64,000 nucleotides of DNA. Source: Paramyrothecium sp. XJ0827. Taxonomy: Eukaryota; Ascomycota; Sordariomycetes; Hypocreales; Stachybotryaceae. The notes beneath the pieces are model-generated. The model saw only the letters and a program-made list of their open reading frames with translations, made no database searches and had not been told where the DNA came from. Below, one piece after another: positions 1 through 10,175 of the stretch (positions are counted from its first letter, which is position 1; each line of letters begins with the position of its first letter). A program made the position numbers and the translations under genes. The stretch spans positions 5,270,001-5,334,000 of the forward strand of contig JAJFPB010000003.1 of NCBI GenBank assembly GCA_020881915.1, read 5' to 3'.

Positions 1-1102
1 TTTGGTCTGCTGTACCTCGTTTTTATTTGCATTTTTGTTGCACAATATCTGTCCTCCTTACAACAAGATTGATGATGTAGCCAAGACATAGAGAGTGTAA
101 ACCCAGTTGAATACGAGCCATACCGTAGCATATTAGGGTTAAAATATCCCTTCTCTGTCGGAATGGGTTGTGAGGTTTCAAAGCACACCATCATGGTAAT
201 TGTAAAAGGGTTCTTGGTGAAACGATTACTGAAATCGAGGCTACGAGATGGACAAGCGATGGTATTGTGTCGGCTGAATGCAGCAGTTGCCCAAGCTTTG
301 CACAAGCCATTGCCACAAGTCACCGGAAACGACGAAGTATTCTCCGCACGTATGACTCTTGTCCGGGAAGCCTGATCATCTAGCTGAGCCCTGTTGACCT
401 AAGCTTATACCTAGTCGCCAGTCGCAGGATGCAAAACACGTCAAATCTGCGTCTCCATTCAGTAGCTGAATGTCATGGCTCAAAGGATGGCATCGAGGTT
501 GCTGCTGCACGCGGTTGCGGAGCGGGAACAATCCTTGGTCAATATACGAAGACCCCATCTTGTCAGAGTCTGTGACCGTTTTCTCGTGATCGGTGCCCCC
601 TTGTCTTCTCCACACGTGCATATAGAAGAGCCTGGACATTGCGCTTGCCCAACGTGGCAGGTCAGGGTCCAGGGTCCTTGCACTGATCTCGTTTGCTTGC
701 TAGCCTCGGGCCTAGTCCTGGCATCTCAGCCCTGACATTGCAAGGCGCCATGATCAGCTTTAGCGTACGCTCGACTCACGATTCCGGCGAGGATTAGATT
801 CCTCCAGCGTGCTGCGCCAAGAGTCAATACTTTTCCCAGCAACTACCGAGCCACGTGTGTCACCGCTGCCCGACCCACCGAGTGAGTTGTACAGCCTACG
901 GGCAGCGAGATTCTTGCTGGCCGGTGCGTTGCATTGCGCCATTGGCCAGGTGTATCAAGACCTTTAGCGCATTTGTACCACCCCATCCGTCTCGTAACTG
1001 GTTTCTTTTAAATCACCTCGCTTTCTCCCCGAGCTTCCTGCTGGTTCTGCGTGCGCTGCAGCCCACTCTGTCCTGCCATCTCGACTTTCCGAATCTGGCA
1101 AC
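1..1102. other. Gene-free stretch, upstream of FAD oxidoreductase
   Basis: Several short open frames overlap on both strands but none resembles a protein family. The last 120 bases before the start codon at 1103 are C/T-rich, with a TTTTAAAT element near 1007, which fits a fungal promoter and 5' leader. Confidence 0.5.
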
Positions 1103-2785
1103 ATGTATCTCCTGCGCGCATCGGTGCTCTTCCTGAGCCTGGCGGCCCAGTGGAGTGCCGCAAGCCCGTTGAATGCTGTTCAGGTGTCCTCTCCAAAGGT
1201 CCTCGCCGCCTTAAAGGAAGCATTTCCTTCACGCCAGGTGGTGGTGGAGGGCACGGGGGCCTTTGACGAGCTCAATGGATCGTTCTTGTCTGAGATCAAC
1301 AGCGACATCGAGCCACAGGCCATCTTTTTGCCCAACTCGGCTGCCGATGTGTCCAAGTTTGTCAAGATTGTTTCCCCGTATGCCTCGGTTGGTCTCGCCC
1401 ACATCGCCGTACGCGGTGGTGGTCAGCAGCCCGCTCCAGCATGCAACAACATCCAGAACGGGATCACCCTGGACCTCCGCAACATATCCACCATCTCTAT
1501 CAACACCGCGGCAAGCTCTGTTGCGATTGGTGCCGGCGCAAGATGGGGGACCGTCTACCAAAAGCTGCAGCCACTTGGCCTTGGTGTGGCTGGAGGTCGG
1601 TCGGGAGCCAACGGAATCGGAGGTCTAGCATTGTCCGGCAAGTAACAACTCTTGAGCCAATCATCTGACTCTGGCCTGGAGTCGATCCCAAGGTCTGCCA
1701 GTTTCGAACCTCGTGGCTAACTTGTTCGCAGGCGGACTATCATTCTTCTCGTCGCGCGAGGGATTCATCGCGGACAATGTTCTTTCGTTCGAGGTTGTGC
1801 TGGCCTCGGGTCAGATTGTCACGGCCAGTGCCAAAGAAAACAAGGACCTCTACAAGGCCCTCCGCGGCGGTGGCAACAATCTGGGCATCGTCACCAAGTA
1901 CACTTTACGTACCTTTCAGCAAGGGCCATTCTGGGGTGGCAACGTTTTCTACTTTGCTTCCAGCTTCCCCCAGCAGATAGACTCTCTCGTCGCCGAGATC
2001 AAGAAGCCAGATGCCGATCCGGACACGCATATCATGATCAGCGTTGCTTTCTCTGCGCAGTTCCTGGCACTTGGTGGTACTTTGTGCCTCAACCAAGTTT
2101 ACTACACTCGGCCCGTGGAAAATCCACCAGTACTTCAGCCTTTCACCAACATCCAGCCGCAGCTGGATCCTCTCAGCACTCTCCGTAACCTGACATTGAC
2201 CTCAGCTGCTGGTGAACAAACCGAGACGAGTACCGATTCACAAAGGCAAGCCCACTGATCCTCTACGCCTCTCCTTCAAAGCTGACATCCTTCCTTCACA
2301 GGGTTTCTTACATGAATCTGCATGTCAAGGCCGACGCTACTACCCTTAAACGCGCAGCGGATATATACGTGGCAGGCATCGAGCCGTTGAAGGTTGTGGC
2401 AAACATAACTGCCTCTTTGACACTACAGGCCTACCCTACCTCACTCCTCAAGCACACCGCTTCCAACGGTGGTAACGTCCTAGGGATCAATGCTTCAGAC
2501 GGCCCGATTGTTTCCATCTTGTTTCTCACGTGGTGGGATAACCCCGAGGACGATGCCCTCGTGATAGGCACTATCCGTGGTCTCCTGGAACAAATCGAGG
2601 CTGACGCCAATTCCCGCAACACCAAACTACCTTTCGTCTACATGAATTATGCACACAACTTCCAAGACCCCATTACTTCATATGGGTCCGCATCGAAGAA
2701 GTTCCTGCAGCAGGCCAGTAAAAAGTACGACCCCTTTGGCTTTTTCCAGCAAGCAGTGCCAGGAGGGTTCAAGTTGTGGGCTTGA
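1103..2785 (+). CDS. Secreted FAD-linked oxidoreductase, BBE/PCMH type
   Basis: Predicted exons are 1103-1637, 1732-2245 and 2302-2785, giving 510 residues. The protein starts with a signal peptide (hydrophobic stretch ending near AASP, residue 21). A PCMH-type FAD domain follows, with the motifs GAGARWGTVYQKL, GGRSGANGIGGL, GFIADNV and LRGGGNNLGIVT. The C-terminal BBE segment reads MNYAHNFQDP...SKKYDPFGFFQ. Such enzymes oxidise alcohols, sugars or secondary metabolites outside the cell or in the secretory path. Two features are odd. First, both introns keep the frame only if they start with GC (GCAAGT at 1638, GCAAGC at 2246) and end with AG. Second, the usual covalent FAD ligands are absent: the His of the RxGGH loop is Gln (VRGGGQQ) and there is no Cys in the second loop, so FAD is probably not covalently bound. 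The family is clear; the substrate is unknown. Confidence 0.88.
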
Positions 2786-3113
2786 AGACTGCGCATGCAA
2801 TCATATGTAGCGAGGAGAGCGTCTCGCGTGGTAACTTAGACCGGGAGCCGGAGGATTTGCGGTTGACGCTAGAATCAGGTCTCTTCGACGTGCACATCAA
2901 GACTTTTTCCAACCATCAAACACAATTCGACGTAGCCAAAACAATTTAATCTAATCATTTTGAATATTTCTGGACCAAGGCCCACTGAAATCTCATGGTA
3001 AACCAACGGAATACCGGCCAACCAGGCCTTATTGATCTACAATTCTTCGAAGCCGCTTCAGCAACAGCTCAATCTTATTGAGCGCTGCCGCTCCTCGGAA
3101 TACTCACTGTGGC
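2786..3113. other. Intergenic, convergent 3' ends
   Basis: This stretch separates the converging ends of the FAD oxidoreductase and the MFS fragment. It is A/T-rich with nothing else recognisable; it presumably holds both transcription terminators. Confidence 0.4.
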
Positions 3114-4667
3114 TCATACAGCCTGCTTATTGGCGGCGCCTTCTAGGGCGACGGGATTGACCTCAGAGTCTGCTGTTCGGTTGTTGTTGCGCTCCTCAAT
3201 ACCGTACTCTGTATCTAGTTCTGTCCTGAGTTCCAAGCCCCTTTCCACTCTAACGACAAAGAAGCTAACTATGCTGACGCCCATGCAGAAGTACCAAATA
3301 GCACTCAGACTCTGTAAGAAGACCTCGACAACCTGGTCCAAGATATGGCTGGGCACTTCTCCGTTCCCCCGGAGAATATGAACTTGACTTGCAAATGCGT
3401 AGGCCGCGCCATGCTCCAGCTGAGGGTGCAGAGACGTATCCGAAATTTTATGCATATTGCTGTTGAATATGTCGTTAAAGAGAATACCAGACAGGGTTAC
3501 ACCCCAGATAAAACCAAAGGTACGAACAAAGCTGTAGGCAGCACTAGAAGCTGCCACATCACCCTCAGGTAAGGATGCCATGATAGCAGGTAGCAGGACC
3601 GGCATAATGAGACCCACACCAGCACTGGCAACGAGCTCAAGGATAACCCAAACAGCCTTTGATGAATTCTCATCTAGTATCGTAAAGAGACCCGTGGCTA
3701 GTGCCATGATGGCGAATGCTACAGCATGAATGGGCCTGTAGGCTCCAAACTTGCTTAGCAGGGTCCCACCTGCAACAGCAAACACAAGCGATGGAATGGC
3801 AAAGGGAAGAAAGAAGGTGCCGGATTCAAGGACTGTCGTTGCTTTGACAGCCTGAAAATAGATGGGAAAGAAGTAAGTAACGGCTTGCAAGATAATGGAA
3901 CTCGTAAAGGTCAGCACAAAGGCAGCAGCCGAGGTACGGTTGGCAAAGAGACGTGGTGGCACGCTAGGATGTTGAGCAAGGTAGTACTGTTGTAGGTGAA
4001 AACCGATCCTCCGAGGAAACCTAAGACGAGAGGGACAACGATACGCCACGATGACCATGGGATCTCGCCGCCGCCCATGACAACACCCCATAGCAGCGAG
4101 ATCATGCTCGGGATGAAGATGATGTTGCCCAGGTAGTCCAAAGAACGTAGGCCGGAAAGGCGACTGCGAGACCTCGAGTTTGACAAATTGCTTTCCTGTT
4201 GGCCGTTTGACGGGCTGCCTATCTTGACGCGCATAAAAAAGACAAGAGCTATCATTACGACACCACATATGGGTAGGTTGAGGTAGAAGATCCAGCGCCA
4301 GTTGCTCTCAGCGAGCGCTCCGCCGACTGGGGGACCAAGGGCAGCCGCAACACCGGCCCATGAGAACATCAAACCAAGATACTTGCCACGCTCGCGCATG
4401 GGCACCAGGTCACAGCATACAATGTCGATGAGGACATTGATGCCGCCGGCTCCAGCACCTTGCACGGTGCGGCCAATGATGAGCATCCCAGGACCAGTGG
4501 CGCCGCCGCCAATGCCGCTGCCAATGATGAACAGGGCGACAGAGGCCAGCAAGGGTGTCCGACGCCCTAGTATGTCGGCAAGCTGGCCGCAAAGCGGCTG
4601 CAGAACGCAAGAGGCAACGACGAATGAGTTGGCGATCCAGATGTACTGCGTCGCACCGCCAGTCGCA
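3114..4667 (-). pseudogene. MFS drug-transporter (DHA2-like), truncated and frame-shifted
   Basis: The minus strand encodes most of a multidrug-type MFS protein. From the N-terminal side it reads ATQYIWIANSFVVAS, then GQLADILGRRTPLLAS (the conserved loop 2-3 motif), then many membrane helices, ending in a polar tail NPVALEGAANKQAV. Two defects are visible. The reading frame changes at the A-run 3999-4002 (four T on the coding strand): upstream reads ...LGFLGGSVF, downstream FHLQQYYLAQHPSVPPRLF, and one missing T explains the shift. Also, the first about 100 residues, including helix 1 with its usual LDTTIV-like sequence, cannot be found upstream; the coding sequence begins after a possible splice acceptor at 4668-4669. 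It may be a decaying gene, or a functional gene with an assembly indel and an undetected first exon. Confidence 0.75.
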
Positions 4668-5538
4668 CTGGGGCACCGAAGTCACAACCCGTGCCGCACT
4701 ATCACTCTCCCGATACATCAGCCCTGACTATCAAGCCTCATATGCAGGGAAGGCGGACCAGCCAATCCAAATCCTCGATTCAGACACAATGCCGATGTCT
4801 TGACAGTGTGTCCTAGTGCATGGGGGCACAGTGCACCCGCCAAGCCCGCATGGTGTGGGTCACAATGCATCCACACAACCCTACCAAGCCTTCGACAGGG
4901 ATGCGTATCCCTGCACGGCGTTTTGCGTAGCGAAGGCTGGGCTACGGTGAAGCAGGCGATGTAACTCTACTGCATTGGTATGCCACTTTCACGGGTTCTT
5001 GGCGTGGTGTTTCGGGCAAGTGCTGTCCAAAGACGCAACAATGACAACCTCCACTCTCGATTTTCGGGATCAGTCCGTCTTTCAGGGGCCTTGTGTCTTG
5101 TCTTTCCTAAAGCACTTTGCTGCATTTCCCCTCGCCGTTTCGTGCTCCCCGTGTTTTCGAGAGAGTCCCACCGTACGCGCCCCCCGACAAGGCTTCAGGG
5201 GTCCATTTGGAATTACCCTACTCTCCACGTGATGGCGCAGCGCGTCTCTGGAAATAGACCAAGCTTTGCGGGACTGGCCGCTCCATATTCGGCAATCTGG
5301 ATCATCGCTTCCCGGCTAGCCTTACGGAGCGGTTCCGTCTGTTACTGTTGGTTGATGGACAGCCGGATGGCCTGCCAAGCCCAGCGACTAACAAAATGAC
5401 CTGGCCAATACCACGCGCCCTCTCATCACCTGTGGATTCGAAACGTGACGACTTAAAGAGGCATGATCCCCCCTTTTTCCATCCAGGCAGCAGGCAGCGT
5501 CGTTTGCATCTTATCCCGCTCTTCACACATCAGCCACG
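4668..5538. other. Gene-free stretch
   Basis: No first exon for the MFS fragment could be found here on the minus strand. The right end is presumably the promoter of the membrane-protein gene at 5539. No clear motif was seen. Confidence 0.4.
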
Positions 5539-5991
5539 ATGTCCCACATCCACAAATTCTACCACGTGTGGTTCAAATGGATAGACCCCATCACCTTGGC
5601 TCCCACGGTCCTGGCTACCCTTTTTATGCCCAGGGTCATGCTGAATTCCTTCGTCCCATCAGAAATCTCTGCCTACAATCCAGACCAAGGTTTCCTACTT
5701 CATCAACTCGCCGCTCTCTTTGCATTCGTCGCCATCGTGCAGGGTGGCATTTTGCGCGTCTCCGATGATATCAAGGTCTGGAGGGTTTCCAATGCGGGCG
5801 TGTTGGTCATCGATATTGCAATGATCATTAGCTGGTTCCTGAGCCTCAGGCAGCAGAAGCGACTGTCTTTTGCAGGCATCCGGGGAGGAGATTGGGGAAA
5901 TCTCGCCTTCACAACATTGGCCACGGTCATCAGGATAGTTTTCTTGGCCGGTGCTGGCGTGTCGAAGGGAGGCAGGTCCAAGCAGGCTTGA
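5539..5991 (+). CDS. Small four-helix membrane protein, DUF7704-like
   Basis: This is a single-exon gene of 150 residues. It has about four hydrophobic segments: LAPTVLATLFMP near the N-terminus, LLHQLAALFAFVAIVQGGIL, NAGVLVIDIAMIISWFL, and LAFTTLATVIRIVFLAGAGV near the end. The pattern of a short N-terminal FYHVWFKWIDPI segment followed by these helices resembles the fungal DUF7704 family, whose function is not known. It has no signal peptide separate from helix 1 and ends in a short basic tail. The start is the first in-frame ATG and is followed immediately by conserved-looking sequence. The family call rests on memory of the pattern and is tentative; that this is a real membrane protein is well supported by length and hydrophobicity. 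Confidence 0.7.
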   Translation: MSHIHKFYHVWFKWIDPITLAPTVLATLFMPRVMLNSFVPSEISAYNPDQGFLLHQLAALFAFVAIVQGGILRVSDDIKVWRVSNAGVLVIDIAMIISWFLSLRQQKRLSFAGIRGGDWGNLAFTTLATVIRIVFLAGAGVSKGGRSKQA

Positions 5992-8168
5992 CTACGATGA
6001 TGGAGAATAGCCACTGTGCAATCGCCTCGAGATTTTCTCGTGGTCGAGCGGCTAGATTGATTAGAAAATTAGCTCCGGACGATTTTTCAAGTCCTTTACA
6101 CACCAACTCCTTAACCCATGCGATGTGGGAAGGCTACAAGTTAATGGCTGTCGTCACTCGAGTAGATAGCGTGGACAGCCTCTCCGCTTCGTCGCACACA
6201 TTTCCGGTGGTTAGGCTATTTAGACTACCTACACATCCATAGACGGATGTATATAAGACTTGAAAGTTTATCACAATCTAGCTACAGTGTAGACGTCTGG
6301 CCCTTAAGCTATGTCCGACTATCCATGCAATGAAACGGAATTCGGGATTCAGTAACAATCCCCTACTTAAAGAATGGATCATGTCAGATAACGTTCAATC
6401 ATTTGATCTTGAGAGAATTTTCAACTTGATTAAAAGAAGATTTTAATTCCGTCCTTGACTTGCTAAAAGGTGATAAGACCCCTTACTCACATACAAGATT
6501 TTTATAGACCTCCAAGAGTCATTGTGTAAGCTATAGGGTAGCTAATACAAGAGGCGTGCTTTTTCTATATCACAATACTGAAGCTAATGCATACTTCACT
6601 AAAGGAAGATCCAAGACTGATTCAACCAATGTGTCCCTGGCCTACCTTACCATCGCTGCTTGAAGGCGTGCCAGTCAAAATGCCCCTGGCATTTGTTCCA
6701 ATTACGCGGATCACCAATATTGAATACCTTGGTGTAAAGCGATGCAGCGTGCACGCCCATGATCACACAGTCATATGCGTGATTATTTATACTTAGGTGA
6801 TCACGATTATAAGGTGCAGTTAGTGATTTCGAATGGAATTCCAGAAAGTGATCATCGGACTGGATTGTGTCGCCGCAGGATCGGGGCGGGTACATGATGA
6901 TATAAGGATGTTTGCTGTAAAAGAAGGAAGCTGAAGAGATTGCCTACCATCAGAACGTAACTGAGCTCAACACGATTGATTGATCGATGTCACGTGGTGC
7001 CTAATTAGCGAGACTTCTCAGAGGATTCAGAGTGCAACAGCCCATTGTAAATTATTTGGTGCTTCTGACAGTGTTTCTGAAGTGCTGGTGCAATAGTGTC
7101 AAAAATGGACCTGGTGGGCTTCTCAATGAAGCAAAGTTCGAGCGGTGATGTAACCGCCTTTGGGGCGTGTAGAGAGTCACTGTTTGATGCAGACATCATT
7201 GCACCAGGGCACCAATATCCTCATACTGCATCATTAGCCAACGATCACTGAGAGACGTAGAATGGAAAAGGGTCCGCCACACATCCAGTTGGTCGACGAG
7301 TCTCGAAAAACATCAGACCATTGCAATAAAAATTTAGCAAAATTTGAAAGGATAGAAACCGAAAGGAGACGAGGAGATCAAAAACAAATCTCACAAACAG
7401 AAGGTGCCTTACGCTAACAACCAGCATTGATTAGCCCCATTCATTCCTTGGTCCACAGGTAGGAGAAGCACCTGCTAAGCATTCTTGGGCAATAATCGAG
7501 GAAAATGATTCAGTCCATGACTTCGCTAACGTCCTGCTGAAATGTACATAGACCAAAGCATAGCCGCCCACCGCCGTGTCTTCTGCGTACATCAAGGTCC
7601 ATCCAAAGGCAGCAGGGACGCAAACGCTGACTGATCTGCAAGTTTGTAGGTAATTTCACCGTAACGAAGAAGAGGACATCCCAATGCATGTTACCAAAGG
7701 GCAGGAAGAAGCCAAATGCAGTCATGCAAATGGAGCAAAGAACTGAACCCTGGACGTCCGTCAAGTGGCGCCCTCATTGTAGCCTGGTGAAAACGCCGCC
7801 GGACTTTATGTTCAGCGAACGACAGGTTTACTTGTGGGGCCAGGGGACGGTGAGCAAGATGGGATTACTGACTGGCAAGTTGGACAGGGCTCTTGTGCTG
7901 GAGTGAACCTTGATGCAGCCAACCTCGCATACTATTGATCCGATTGTAGCCATAACAGGTTAGTGGTCTATTGCCATGTAAGCACTTGTCCTCAATCGGC
8001 AGCCGGAATTGCACACAAAACAACAAGGCAACCAACAATGCGGTCGCACCAACCACGAATTCCTGGCCATTATAATTCTTGCTCCGCGAACAGTATCTTC
8101 TATTTCCTTGACAATTGGGCCGCATGACTGTAGAAAGGTTGGTCAATTGCTGTTTGAAGTTGTTGAGG
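5992..8168. other. Long gene-poor stretch
   Basis: About 2.2 kb with many stops in all frames and only short unconserved open frames. It is locally A/T-rich around 6240-6560 and 7200-7430. No transposon terminal repeats or transposase sequence were recognised. Confidence 0.45.
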
Positions 8169-10047
8169 ATGGAGCTTATGACAACCTCTGGGGCTCTTCT
8201 CGCCCTCACCGCAGCTGCATTTGGTTGGTTCCTGTACAATTTCTACCGTGCTAGAACTCGATTCCATGGATTGGTGAGGCAATTCGTCGTGCATCCTTGA
8301 CGGCATCCCATACTGATCCAGCGGAATAGCCACAACCACCTCACAGCTTCTTATGGGGCCATCTCAAGGCCATGGGCGAGATTGCCTCAGAGGTCCCGCC
8401 CAACTGCCACCCGCTGGTGTACGTCACAGAGCTGGCTCGTCGCCACAACCTCAAGGACATCTGGTATCTCGATCTCTGGCCCATCGGCCCGGCGCAGGTT
8501 GTATTGACGGAGCCCGAGTTGATGGACCAGATCCAGGTCTTCAACGTCCGCAACAAGCACTCTCTAGCCGAGAAATTAATGACGCCACTCGTTGGCAAAG
8601 ACAGCATCCCGGTGGCCAACGGGCCAGTCTGGAAATGGGCACACAAGGCCATCGCGCCAGCCTTCTCGTGGTCTCACATTCGTGGGCTCACCGGAGTTAT
8701 GGTCGAGGAGGCGCTCATACTTCGAACAACGTGGGAGCGACTCGCCACGAGCGGGCAAGTCTTCTCCTTTGAGCGCGAGGCCAGTAATGCCATATTCGAC
8801 ATTGTGGGCCGGGTAACGATCAACGAGCGGCTTCATGCCCAGACGCAGGGCAGCCAGTATCTCGATGATCTGCGCGCCCTCATTCAGCTCAGCAATGATT
8901 CCATCTCGATGAACCCCTTGGTCCGCCTCAAGTCATTCTTCCGCCGGATACCACTGCACCGCCGCCTCGACACGGCTCTGCTGCAGAGCATCAAGGAGCG
9001 CCTGCGGCTGCTTCGCGAACAACAGATTGTACCTTCGCGCAGAAATCCTTTCAGCATCATGGACCTCATGCTCCGAGAGACCATCATTCAAGATGAAAAG
9101 ACAATGGGCAGGAATGTGCATTCACTTGACGCGATTCCCAAAGAAGAACTCCGTCTCACAATGACAAAGTAAGTTGGCAAGCCAGAAGCAGCTGCCTTGG
9201 GTTTGTGCTTGACTGATACTTCAAAGCATCAAAGCATTGCTCCTCGGCGGACTCAGCACAACCATCGACACGCTTTGCGTAAGTCTATGGCCCCCATATC
9301 CAACCGAGCCCGGCGACCTGGTCTTAATAGTGTTCTAGTGGGTTATGATGCTTCTCTCAAAGAATCCTGAAGCGCTTCAGAGGTTGCGCCAAGAAATGGA
9401 CGACGTTTTCCCATCCGACCTTGAAGAGACCTTGCGAGTGCTGCAGCATAATCCAGAGAAGTTATCAGAACTTGAATACGCCAAAGGGGCAATAAAAGAG
9501 GCTCTTCGCCTGTTTCCCGTCAGTTTTGGAACGAATGAGGGACCGGAAGGGTAGGCTACATGATTCCCACGTCTCCTAGCCCGACATCACCCAAGTCGGA
9601 TTGACTCTTGACTGACACGAAAACCTATTTAGCGACATGTTGAATCACGAGGGCCGCGACTACCCCATCGGCGACCTCATGATCGTCTCTAATTGGCACA
9701 CGATGCACTACAACCCACGGTACTTTCCCGAGCCCGACACCTTCCGGCCAGAGCGGCATATGGACGATGGGGTGCCGCGGGGTTGGTTCCGCTCTTTCAG
9801 CCGTGGCACGCGCAAATGCGCTGGCGAGAACCTTGCCATTGAGATGCTCAAGGTACTTCTGCTGCTCGGCGTGCGGGATTTTGAGTTCGAGCTCGCCGAC
9901 CTGAGGCCGAATCCTAAGCCCAAGCTCGGCTACTCGGCACTCGACACCGTGTATGGCGACCTTGCCTTCCCCGATCTGGCCATGGAGGCGCGGCCCCGTG
10001 GCGGTATGATGATGAGAATCAAGAAACTGGATGAGACCAGAGCCTAA
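8169..10047 (+). CDS. Cytochrome P450 monooxygenase
   Basis: Five exons are predicted: 8169-8273, 8330-9168, 9227-9278, 9339-9550 and 9633-10047, giving 540 residues. The protein has an N-terminal membrane anchor (GALLALTAAAFGWFLYNFY) and a proline-rich hinge (PQPPHSFLWGHL). The K-helix ExxR is in KEALRLFP, a PERF-type motif is in DTFRPERH, and the haem loop FSRGTRKCAGENLA has the full FxxGxRxCxG pattern. The I-helix reads GGLSTTIDT where most P450s have (A/G)GxDTT, so the acidic residue that relays protons is a Ser here. The enzyme would be an ER-bound monooxygenase needing a reductase, plausibly in secondary metabolism. It converges with the Zn2Cys6 regulator at 10176. Substrate is unknown; family assignment within the P450s was not attempted. 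Confidence 0.93.
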
Positions 10048-10175
10048 AATTCCGATCGGGTAAAAGCTTTGGCAGCCAGGACAGTACGCAGACACTCAAG
10101 TCTCGGTTCTATGGACGAGCCAGAGGGGAATCTCCGAGTCAAGTATCTGATACATGAAAAACCTCAAAATTCTCG

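Noticed and set aside
5992..8168. Transposon relic in the gene-poor A/T-rich stretch
   Set aside because: No terminal repeats, target-site duplication or transposase/reverse-transcriptase motifs could be found by eye.
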